From the NCBI GenBank assembly GCA_025464025.1, contig JAODBP010000295.1, positions 1-22,352 of the forward strand: a DNA stretch of 22,352 nucleotides, in the 5' to 3' direction. Positions 15,219 through 21,494 of the stretch are shown here, in pieces; within the stretch, counting starts at the first letter, position 1; the number at the start of each line of letters is the position of its first letter. The notes under the pieces are model-generated. The model did not search any database. It saw only the letters and a program-made list of their open reading frames with translations, and was not told where the DNA came from. The stretch comes from Actinomycetes bacterium. Lineage in GTDB: Bacteria; Actinomycetota; Acidimicrobiia; Acidimicrobiales; CADCSY01. Position numbers and translations under genes: made by a program.

Positions 15219-15314
15219 ATGCACCGAATCACCGTCCGCAACGTCATCACTGCCGCCGCCACCCTCGTCGCCGTGTGGGTTGCCACGGGCGCCCCCATCC
15301 CGATCGGCGGCTGA
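15219..15314 (+). CDS. 31-aa hydrophobic micro-peptide ending PIPIGG
   Basis: The ATG at 15219 has an excellent ribosome site (GGAGG at 15208-15212, 6-nt spacing). The peptide has a basic N-terminus (MHRITVRN), a hydrophobic helix (VITAAATLVAVWVATG) and the tail APIPIGG. Its TGA overlaps the next start codon as TGATG. The form (short, basic start, hydrophobic core, Gly-Gly end) recalls streptococcal SHP pheromone precursors, which also end in GG, but there is no sequence evidence of homology. A peptide signal or a regulatory micro-protein for the downstream membrane protein are both possible. Confidence 0.7.
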   Translation: MHRITVRNVITAAATLVAVWVATGAPIPIGG

Positions 15315-15361
15315 TGGTGCACCGCTCGACGACCCGCGAGCCCATCCCCCTGGGCGGCTAG
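15314..15361 (+). CDS. 15-aa micro-peptide ending PIPLGG
   Basis: The product is MVHRSTTREPIPLGG. The start overlaps the stop of the 31-aa peptide gene (TGATG), and its TAG overlaps the GTG of the membrane-protein gene (TAGTG). It repeats the PIPxGG tail of the first peptide but has no hydrophobic helix. It may be a diverged duplicate of the tail. The GGCGGC codons for Gly-Gly could also serve as a weak ribosome site for the next gene. Confidence 0.5.
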   Translation: MVHRSTTREPIPLGG

Positions 15362-15894
15362 TGGACGGCCTCCCCCGGTCGTCCACGACGTCGTCGCCGG
15401 AGGCCGGCCCCCGCGGCCTCCGGCGGCCCGCGCTCGCGTTCGCCGCCGTCGTGCTCCAGGCCGCACCGGGCTTCCCGGGCGGCCACCTCCTCGCGCTCCG
15501 ACCCTGGTTGGTCGGCGCCAGCGGCGTGCTGATGGCCATCTGGTTCGTCGTGAACCTCCGGGTGGCCACCGGCGCGCTGCGCTGGGCGCTCGGCGTCGCC
15601 CTGCTCGGCGCCAGCCTGAACCTCGTCGTCATGGTCCCGAACGGCGGCATGCCGGTGTCGAAGGCCGCGCTGGAGGCCATCGACGGCGGCCACGTCGACG
15701 TCACCGACGGCTACCTCTACAAGCACCGCCTGGCCGATGACCAGACCGTCTTCGCCCTGCTTGGTGACGTCATCCCGGTGCGCCCCCTCCGCCTGGCGGC
15801 GAGCATCGGCGACGTCGTGCTGCTCGTCGGCGTCCTCGGGATCGCCGCCACGCTCGTGGTGGTGCCTCGTCGCAGGCGGGTGGCGTTCGCATGA
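15361..15894 (+). CDS. DUF5317-like membrane protein
   Basis: This is a 177-aa protein with about four membrane helices (22-38, 48-66, 72-92 and 148-168). It has three loop motifs that I associate with DUF5317: NGGMPVS at 94-100, LGDVIPV at 134-140 and SIGDVVL at 148-154. The function of the family is unknown. The GTG at 15361 shares bases with the stop of the 15-aa peptide gene. In-frame sequence upstream of it overlaps both peptide frames and looks non-coding. Its own stop overlaps the next ATG as ATGA. All four genes from 15219 to 16124 are joined by stop/start overlaps, which suggests tightly balanced co-translation. Confidence 0.75.
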   Translation: MDGLPRSSTTSSPEAGPRGLRRPALAFAAVVLQAAPGFPGGHLLALRPWLVGASGVLMAIWFVVNLRVATGALRWALGVALLGASLNLVVMVPNGGMPVSKAALEAIDGGHVDVTDGYLYKHRLADDQTVFALLGDVIPVRPLRLAASIGDVVLLVGVLGIAATLVVVPRRRRVAFA

Positions 15895-16124
15895 CCGCCG
15901 TCCACCACCACGCACCCGATCACGACAGGGACACCAGCACGTTGCAGCCCGATGCCTTGGGACACGCAGGCCGGGGCCACGACTTCGACGACGTCGAGGA
16001 GCGCGCGGGCGGCTTCGTCCTGCGCTGCACCTGCGGCTGGGCGTCGGAACCCAGCCGTTCGGCCGAGGTCGTGGGCACGGCGTGGGATTGCCACAGAAGC
16101 GAGGTCGGCGTCTCGGACTGGTAG
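15891..16124 (+). CDS. CxCGW-motif protein, short form (paralogue C)
   Basis: This is a 77-aa protein. The N-terminal 40 residues are His/Asp-rich and seem disordered. Residues 46-68 carry the family motif: C46-T-C48-G-W50-A-S-E, then W65-D-C-H68, with the same 20-residue distance from the last Cys to the His as in the other three members. The ATG overlaps the DUF5317-like gene's stop (ATGA), so it is the fourth gene of the peptide operon. It is followed by a likely terminator. Confidence 0.75.
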   Translation: MTAVHHHAPDHDRDTSTLQPDALGHAGRGHDFDDVEERAGGFVLRCTCGWASEPSRSAEVVGTAWDCHRSEVGVSDW

Positions 16125-16147
16125 CGCAAACCGTCGCATACCACCAG

Positions 16148-16174
16148 GAGCAGGGCAGTTCGCCCCTGTTCTTT
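16148..16174 (+). terminator. Terminator of the peptide-DUF5317-CxCGW operon
   Basis: GAGCAGGG pairs with CCCTGTTC (one G-U; small loop around AGTTC), followed by a short T-run (TTT). It lies 24 bp after the stop at 16124. Confidence 0.55.
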
Positions 16175-16189
16175 CGGCGCGCCATTCGT

Positions 16190-16195
16190 CATAGT
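16190..16195 (+). promoter_or_regulatory. -10-like box for the 54-aa CxCGW gene
   Basis: CATAGT, 7 nt before the ATG at 16203, with no ribosome site between them. This fits a leaderless start. Confidence 0.35.
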
Positions 16196-16202
16196 GCGTC
16201 GC

Positions 16203-16367
16203 ATGGCGGACCGCCCTCCTGCGCACCGGAGCTTCCGAATCGAGCTGACCGGTGAGCTCGCCTGCGCCGTGTGCACCTGTGGGTGGCGGAGCGAGACCGC
16301 GATGAACGCCGGGATGGCGGGCGCCATGTGGGACAAGCACCTCGACGAGGTGAGCGTCCAGGACTAG
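16203..16367 (+). CDS. CxCGW-motif micro-protein, minimal form (paralogue D)
   Basis: This is a 54-aa protein that is little more than the motif itself: C21-A-V-C24-T-C26-G-W-R-S-E, then AGMAGAMW43-D-K-H46, then a short acidic tail. It is closest to the two long forms (ETxxxAGxAGAxWDxH) and shares the extra upstream Cys with paralogue A. The start has no ribosome site but follows a CATAGT box by 7 nt. It stands alone after a terminator and converges on the TetR gene, 12 bp away. It suggests that the motif is a self-sufficient folding unit, perhaps a small metal-binding domain. Confidence 0.7.
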   Translation: MADRPPAHRSFRIELTGELACAVCTCGWRSETAMNAGMAGAMWDKHLDEVSVQD

Positions 16368-16379
16368 GGCACGCCCTGC

Positions 16380-16997
16380 CTACCGGTTGGGCTCCAGGGG
16401 TTCGAGCAGCAGGACGCACGTGGCCACCAGCGACTGCTCGAGCTCGGCGAAGGTGCAGCGCCCGTGGACGCACTCGAACAGGCCGCCCACCCACGCGTGG
16501 CCGATCGTCGTGCGGATGTCGTTGGCCACCCTGGGGTCGAGCTCGTCGAGCGCCGACCGCATGCCGCCGCCGATGAGCTCGCTGATGCGCCCCATGCAGG
16601 CGACGGCGTGGGGGTCGCGCGAGGCGAGCGTCTCGAGGAACAGCCCGGCGTACTGGGGCGTGCGGCGGTAGGCCCGGATGCCACGCCGGACGATGGTGGC
16701 GAACCGCTCGGCCACGGTGCCGGCCGGGGGTCGGCGGTCGTAGGCCCGGCCCCGGTCCTCGACCCAGTCGGTGAGGGCCTCGGCCAGGAGGTGCTCCTTC
16801 GACGCGAAGTACCGGTAGATGGCGGCGAGGGAGACCTGGGCCCGGTCGGCGATGTCCTTGACCTGGATGTCGTGGAGGGGCCGGTCGGCCAGCAGCTCGT
16901 GGACGGCGTCGAGCACCCGTCGGCGCCGGTCGAGCTGGCGCGGCGTCATCGTCTCGGGGCGCTGGGGCCCGGCGACCAGCTCGCTCACGGTCGACAC
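16380..16997 (-). CDS. TetR/AcrR-family transcriptional regulator
   Basis: This is a 205-aa protein of normal TetR length. The N-terminal helix-turn-helix lies at about 25-70: RRRRVLDAVHELLADRPLHDIQVKDIADRAQVSLAAIYRYFASKEHLLAEAL. The C-terminal ligand domain is helical. The DNA-binding half resembles regulators of the KstR type, but the ligand cannot be read from the sequence. The GTG at 16997 is used; a GTG at 16988 with a TAGCGT box 7 nt upstream would give a leaderless start three codons later. It is divergent from the amidohydrolase pair. A GGTT-GACA-AACC inverted repeat overlapping their putative -35 box is a candidate operator. Confidence 0.9.
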   Translation of the reverse strand: MSTVSELVAGPQRPETMTPRQLDRRRRVLDAVHELLADRPLHDIQVKDIADRAQVSLAAIYRYFASKEHLLAEALTDWVEDRGRAYDRRPPAGTVAERFATIVRRGIRAYRRTPQYAGLFLETLASRDPHAVACMGRISELIGGGMRSALDELDPRVANDIRTTIGHAWVGGLFECVHGRCTFAELEQSLVATCVLLLEPLEPNR

Positions 16998-17012
16998 GCT
17001 ACCGTGCCGTCA

Positions 17013-17044
17013 GGTTGACAAACCGAAATCCCGTTCTGAAAACT
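17013..17044 (+). promoter_or_regulatory. Promoter and possible TetR operator of the amidohydrolase operon
   Basis: A consensus TTGACA lies at 17015-17020, with a weak AAAACT 18 bp downstream (17039-17044). GGTTGACAAACC (17013-17024) is an inverted repeat that covers the -35 box, as expected for a TetR-type operator. Confidence 0.4.
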
Positions 17045-17049
17045 GACAC

Positions 17050-17068
17050 ATGGGGGCTCCGCCCCCGT
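17050..17068 (+). other. GC-rich leader hairpin before the amidohydrolase genes
   Basis: ATGGGGGC-TCC-GCCCCCGT forms an 8-bp stem (one T-G) in the 5' leader, 25 bp before the first start codon. There is no T-tract. It may be a mild attenuator or a common GC-rich palindrome. Confidence 0.4.
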
Positions 17069-17093
17069 GGACCCCCGAAGACCAGGAGCGCAC

Positions 17094-17969
17094 GTGGGCA
17101 TGCCGTCCGACATCGGGATCATCGACACGATGATCGGGTTTCCGCACAAGGACATGAAGGAGACCTACGCCTTCATCACCCGCCAGACGAAGGACCGGGA
17201 GTCGAAGGAGGACTTCGCCTTCCCGGCCCAGTACATGTTCAAGGACGTGCCCGAGGCCGAGCTCGACGCCGACGACCCGATCGGCACGACCCTTCGGGAG
17301 ATGGACCGCTACGGGATCGAGCGGGGGATGATCGGCATCGGCGACGCCGGCGGCACCGGCGAGCTGGCCATCAAGCAGCACCCCGATCGCTTCATCCCGT
17401 CGCTGGGCATCGACGCCAACAAGGGCATGGAAGACGTCAACGCCATGGTCCGGGCGTACGAGACCTACGGGATCCGGTCCGTCACGGCCTTCCCGTCCGG
17501 GATGTTCCCGCAGGTGCCGATCAACGACAAGAAGATGTACCCGTTCTACGCCAAGTGCTGCGAGCTGCAGATCCCGATCTTCTGCTGCGCCGGCGTCCCC
17601 GGGCCCCGCCTGAAGTTCGCACCCCAGCACGTCGAGCTCATCGACGAGGTCATGTACGACTTCCCCGAGCTCACGTTCGTGACCCGCCACGGCTGCGATC
17701 CGTGGACCGACCTGGCCGTGAAGCTCATGCTCAAGTGGCCGGGCCTGCACTACTCCACCAGCGCGTGGGCGCCGAAGTACTACCCGGAGAGCATCATCAA
17801 GTTCGCCAACACCCGGGGCGCCGACAAGGTCATCTACGCCGGCTACTTCCCCATGGGCCTCTCGCTCGAGCGGATCATGACCGACATGCCGAACGTCGGC
17901 TTCAACGACGACGTCTGGCCCAAGTTCCTCCGGGGCAACGCCATGCGCGTCCTCGGCCTGGACAAGTAG
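17094..17969 (+). CDS. Amidohydrolase-2 family TIM-barrel protein lacking metal ligands
   Basis: This is a 291-aa protein. The start is the GTG at 17094 (AGGAG at 17084-17088, 5-nt spacing); ATG 17100 is the alternative. The fold pattern is amidohydrolase 2: DIGIIDTMIGFP at the N-terminus, GMIGIGDAGGTG, the middle FVTRHGCDPWTDLA and a C-terminal IYAGYFPMGLSLERI. In metal-dependent members the first strand has DxHxH and the last has GSDxP. Here these read DTMIGF and AGYFP (249-253), so the usual metal ligands are absent. It may be a structural or regulatory partner of the next gene, whose enzyme looks complete, or use another mechanism. The two are 9 bp apart in one operon. Confidence 0.75.
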   Translation: MGMPSDIGIIDTMIGFPHKDMKETYAFITRQTKDRESKEDFAFPAQYMFKDVPEAELDADDPIGTTLREMDRYGIERGMIGIGDAGGTGELAIKQHPDRFIPSLGIDANKGMEDVNAMVRAYETYGIRSVTAFPSGMFPQVPINDKKMYPFYAKCCELQIPIFCCAGVPGPRLKFAPQHVELIDEVMYDFPELTFVTRHGCDPWTDLAVKLMLKWPGLHYSTSAWAPKYYPESIIKFANTRGADKVIYAGYFPMGLSLERIMTDMPNVGFNDDVWPKFLRGNAMRVLGLDK

Positions 17970-17978
17970 GAGCACACG

Positions 17979-19178
17979 ATGGCTGTTCCGACCACCGGCC
18001 TGTTCGACGCCGACAACCACTACTACGAGGCGATCGACGCCTTCACCCGGCACATCGATCCGGCCATGGCCAAGCGATGCATGCAGTGGGTCGAGATGAA
18101 CGGGAAGCAGCGCCTCCTCGTGGGCGGCAAGCTCAACCGCTTCATCCCGAACCCCACGTTCGATCCGGTCGCCCGGCCCGGCTCCCTCGACGAGTACTTC
18201 CGGGGCCGCAACCCCGATGCCAAGGACGTGAAGGAGGCGTTCGGCGCGCTCGAGCCGATCAACGCCGGCTACCGCAACCGCGACGCTCGCCTGAAGATCA
18301 TGGACGAGCAGGGGATCGCCGGGACGATCATGTTCCCGACCCTCGCCGTCGGCATGGAGACCTCGCTCCAGCACGACCCCGAGGCCAACATCGCCGCGTT
18401 CAAGGCGTTCAACCGCTGGATGGAGGACGACTGGGGCTACGCCTACCAGGAGCGGATCTTCGCCGCCCCGGTCATCAGCCTCATGGACGTCGACGAAGCG
18501 GTGAAGGAGCTCGACCGCGTCCTCGCCCTCGACGCCCGCGTCGTCTGCATCAAGGGTGGCCCGGTCTTCGCCGGTGACATGTCCTGGTCGCCCGGCGACC
18601 CGCGGTTCGACCCGTTCTGGGCCCGCGTCAACGAGGCCGGGGTCACCGTCGGCATCCACTCGGGCGATGCCGGCTACGGCCGGTACCTCCAGGACTGGGA
18701 GGACACCCGGGCCTTCGAGGCGTTCCGCTCGACCCCGCTGAGCATGATCCTCCAGAGCGACCGGGTGCCGTTCGACACCTACGCCGCCCTGGTGGCCCAC
18801 GGCGTGTTCGACCGCCACCCGAACGTCCGTTGCGCGTCGATCGAGTCGGGCTCCGAGTGGGTGCCGCTGCTCATCAAGAAGTTCAAGAAGGCGTACGGCC
18901 AGAACCCGAACGGCTTCCAGCGCGACCCGATCGAGTCGTTCGTCGAGCACGTGTGGGTGGCGCCGTTCTACGAGGACGACCTGTCGAAGCTGAAGGACCT
19001 CATCGGCGTCGACCGGATCCTGTTCGGCTCCGACTGGCCCCACGCCGAGGGCCTGTTCGACCCGAAGACCTTCGCCGACGACCTCAAGCGCTTCGACTAC
19101 GGCGACGAGGACATCACCCGGATCATGGTCGACAACGGCTGGGGCCTCGTGAAGCGTCGGGTGCTCTCGAACGCCTAG
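17979..19178 (+). CDS. Amidohydrolase-2 family metal-dependent hydrolase/decarboxylase
   Basis: This is a 399-aa protein with the usual landmarks of the amidohydrolase-2 (PF04909) family: DADNHYYE at 10-17 on the first strand, a central GIHSGD, and FGSDWPHAEG (D352) on the last strand. The family includes ACMSD-type decarboxylases and hydrolases of ring-cleavage products. The substrate is not evident. The ATG at 17979 has AGGAG (17968-17972) at 6-nt spacing, overlapping the stop codon of the preceding amidohydrolase-like gene, so the pair is co-expressed. It is followed by a strong bidirectional terminator. Confidence 0.85.
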   Translation: MAVPTTGLFDADNHYYEAIDAFTRHIDPAMAKRCMQWVEMNGKQRLLVGGKLNRFIPNPTFDPVARPGSLDEYFRGRNPDAKDVKEAFGALEPINAGYRNRDARLKIMDEQGIAGTIMFPTLAVGMETSLQHDPEANIAAFKAFNRWMEDDWGYAYQERIFAAPVISLMDVDEAVKELDRVLALDARVVCIKGGPVFAGDMSWSPGDPRFDPFWARVNEAGVTVGIHSGDAGYGRYLQDWEDTRAFEAFRSTPLSMILQSDRVPFDTYAALVAHGVFDRHPNVRCASIESGSEWVPLLIKKFKKAYGQNPNGFQRDPIESFVEHVWVAPFYEDDLSKLKDLIGVDRILFGSDWPHAEGLFDPKTFADDLKRFDYGDEDITRIMVDNGWGLVKRRVLSNA

Positions 19179-19197
19179 GACCGCACCGCCAGACGCA

Positions 19198-19227
19198 GAA
19201 CGGGCCGCCCGCAGGGACGGCCCGTTC
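19198..19227. terminator. Bidirectional terminator between amidohydrolase and MFS genes
   Basis: GAACGGGCCG and CGGCCCGTTC form a perfect 10-bp stem with a 10-nt loop, placed between two converging genes (stops at 19178 and 19248). Confidence 0.75.
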
Positions 19228-19247
19228 CGCGTGTGGGGTCCACCGAA

Positions 19248-20804
19248 CTAGCTGACGCTGGCCTCCGCGCCGGCGAGGAGGGCTTCGTCCACCTCGGACT
19301 CGAGCCGCTGGCGCATGTCGACGGCCTGCGCCGGCAGGTACCGCCAGGCCACCGTGGCGGCGCCCACGATGATGAGGGCGCCGATGCCGAACGTGAGCCG
19401 CATGGAGGTGAGGAAGGCGTCGTGGCCGGCGGCCTCGAGCACCTTCGCCGACACCGGGTTGGCCTTGGCCAGCTGGAGGGTCGCGCCGATCGACTCCCGC
19501 GCCGCGTGGCGCAGGTTGCCGGGCACGGAGCTGGTCGCGTTTATGGCGGCGTGGTAGCGGGCCGCGAACACCGAGCCCAGAACGGCGACGCCGAGGGCGC
19601 CACCCATCTGCCTCGTGGTGTCGTTGACCGCGCTACCAACGCCGGCCCGCTCCGGGGGGAGCGATCCCATGATCGATTCGGTGACGGGGGCGGACGTGGT
19701 GCCGACGCCGAAGCCGAAGATCATTCGAACCAGGAAGCCGAGCCCGAAGCTCGACATGATCGTGTCCGAGGTGTAGCAGACCATCCCGGCGCAGATGATG
19801 GCCAGGCCGCCGACGACCACGCGCTTGGTGCCGTACCGGGCCACGAAGCGGGGTGCCTGCGGTGAGCCGACCATCAGGCCGAGGGCGATGGGGGTGATCA
19901 TCGCCCCCGCCTTGAGCGGGCTGTAGCCGAGGATGAACTGGAAGTACTCGGTGAGGAGGAACGTCGAGGCGAACAGGACGAACGTGACGAGCGTGATCGT
20001 CGCCGACGCTGCCGTGAACCGGGGGTTGCGGAAGAGGCGCACGTCGAGCATCGGCGCCGGGTTCGCCGTCTCCCACCAGCCGAAGGCGGCGAGCAGGGCG
20101 ATGCCGGCGAGGAACGGGCCGGCGACGCCGAGGTCGCTCCAGCCGTGGTTCGGCGCCTCGATGATCCCGTAGAGGAGCGAGACGAGCCCGGTGATCGAGA
20201 GCACGGCGCCGAACGGGTCGAGCGGGCTGGCGTCGCGGCTGCCCGACTCGGGGACCACGGCCCGGCACAGCAGGAAGGCGCCGGCGCAGATCGGCACGTT
20301 GATCCAGAACACGGAGTGCCAGCCGAGGTGCTCGACGAGGATGCCGCCGAGGAGCGGCCCGGCCGCGATCCCGATGCCGGAGACGCCGGCCCAGATGCCG
20401 ATGGCCCGGCTCCGCTCGCGCGGGTCGGTGAACACGTTGCTCAGCACCGACAGGGTGGTCGGGAAGATGAAGGCGCCGCCGACGCCCATGCATGCTCGTG
20501 CGGCGATCAGCTGGCCGGGGGACTGCGCCAGAGAGGCCAGCCCGGAGAAGACCCCGAACCAACCAACGCCGATGAGCAAGGCGCGGCGGCGCCCGTACCG
20601 GTCGCCGAGCGCCCCTGCGGTGAGCAGGAGGCAGGCGAAGACGATCGTGTAGGCGGCGACCATCCACTGGAGCTGCGAGCCGCTGGCGTCCAGCGATCGC
20701 ACGATCGACGGCAGCGCCACGTTGAGGATCGTGTTGTCGACGCCGATGACGACCAGGCAGACGCACAGGCTGGCGAGCACGACCCAGCGCTGCCGGTCGT
20801 CCAC
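19248..20804 (-). CDS. MFS multidrug exporter, DHA2/EmrB-QacA type
   Basis: This is a 518-aa protein with about 14 membrane helices, the standard for drug:H+ antiporter family 2. Diagnostic motifs are VDNTILNVALPSI in helix 1 (family motif D1), GDRYGRRRAL after helix 2 (motif A) and GIAAGPLLGGIL in helix 5 (motif C, antiporter). It exports a hydrophobic compound across the membrane. The start is the GTG at 20804 with GGGAG just upstream. A GTG at 20828 would add eight residues but falls inside the operator palindrome. It is divergent from the TetR gene at 20886, which most likely represses it. Confidence 0.9.
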   Translation of the reverse strand: MDDRQRWVVLASLCVCLVVIGVDNTILNVALPSIVRSLDASGSQLQWMVAAYTIVFACLLLTAGALGDRYGRRRALLIGVGWFGVFSGLASLAQSPGQLIAARACMGVGGAFIFPTTLSVLSNVFTDPRERSRAIGIWAGVSGIGIAAGPLLGGILVEHLGWHSVFWINVPICAGAFLLCRAVVPESGSRDASPLDPFGAVLSITGLVSLLYGIIEAPNHGWSDLGVAGPFLAGIALLAAFGWWETANPAPMLDVRLFRNPRFTAASATITLVTFVLFASTFLLTEYFQFILGYSPLKAGAMITPIALGLMVGSPQAPRFVARYGTKRVVVGGLAIICAGMVCYTSDTIMSSFGLGFLVRMIFGFGVGTTSAPVTESIMGSLPPERAGVGSAVNDTTRQMGGALGVAVLGSVFAARYHAAINATSSVPGNLRHAARESIGATLQLAKANPVSAKVLEAAGHDAFLTSMRLTFGIGALIIVGAATVAWRYLPAQAVDMRQRLESEVDEALLAGAEASVS

Positions 20805-20821
20805 CTCGCTCCCGCCCTTGG

Positions 20822-20835
20822 TAACCACCTGGTTA
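20822..20835. promoter_or_regulatory. 14-bp palindromic operator between MFS and TetR genes
   Basis: TAACCA-CC-TGGTTA is a perfect inverted repeat immediately upstream of the MFS start, typical for a divergent TetR/exporter pair. A second, shorter palindrome (AACCGGTT) lies close to the TetR start. Confidence 0.65.
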
Positions 20836-20870
20836 GTTTCACGCGCTATCGCCGTCTTGGCAACCGGTTC

Positions 20871-20876
20871 TACAGT
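20871..20876 (+). promoter_or_regulatory. -10 box of the exporter regulator gene
   Basis: TACAGT fits TANNNT and lies 9 nt before the ATG at 20886 with no Shine-Dalgarno sequence between them, giving a near-leaderless mRNA. Confidence 0.4.
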
Positions 20877-20885
20877 GGCGCTCCC

Positions 20886-21494
20886 ATGGCCACCCGCGAC
20901 GCCGCCGCGACCCAGCGCCGGATCCTCCAGGCCGCGCGGCGGGAGTTCGCGGCCAAGGGCATCTCGGGGGCACGGGTCGACGCCATCGCTGCTCGGGCCC
21001 GGACCAACAAGCGGATGATCTACTACTACTTCGGTTCGAAGGACGGGCTGTTCCGCGAGGTCCTCCGCCAGCAGCTCGCCTCCCGCGCCGCCCAGCAGCC
21101 GGAGACCGACGCCGACACCGGGACCTGGGGCGACCGGATCGCCCGCCGCCAGGCCATGACCCTGGGCATCAACGACTACGTCCGCCTCCTCATGTGGGAG
21201 GCGCTCGAGACGACCTCGAGCTCGCGCAAGAAGCCCCTGATCGCCCAAGAGGAGCGCATGGCGCTGTTCGCCGAGCTCCGAGGCCACGTCGAGGCCGCCC
21301 AGGCCGATGGGTCGCTGCGGCCCGACCTCGACGCCGGGCAGATGCTGCTCACCGAGCTGGCGCTCACGATGTTCCCGGTGGCGTTCCCCCAGATCGTCCG
21401 GATGGCCACCGGCATGGAGGTCGACGATCCCGAGTTCCTCGCCACTCGCCAGCAGTTCCTCATCGAGCTGGCGAACGGCTTCGCGGCCCCGTGA
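20886..21494 (+). CDS. TetR-family regulator of the adjacent exporter
   Basis: This is a 202-aa protein. The helix-turn-helix lies at about 8-58: TQRRILQAARREFAAKGISGARVDAIAARARTNKRMIYYYFGSKDGLFREVL. The ligand-binding half (65-202) is helical, with FPVAFPQIVRMATG near the end. The ATG at 20886 has no ribosome site but lies 9 nt after TACAGT (20871-20876), so the leader is very short or absent. It is divergent from the MFS exporter with a palindrome between them, and is probably its repressor. Its stop overlaps the start of the GluQRS gene (GTGA). Confidence 0.92.
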   Translation: MATRDAAATQRRILQAARREFAAKGISGARVDAIAARARTNKRMIYYYFGSKDGLFREVLRQQLASRAAQQPETDADTGTWGDRIARRQAMTLGINDYVRLLMWEALETTSSSRKKPLIAQEERMALFAELRGHVEAAQADGSLRPDLDAGQMLLTELALTMFPVAFPQIVRMATGMEVDDPEFLATRQQFLIELANGFAAP

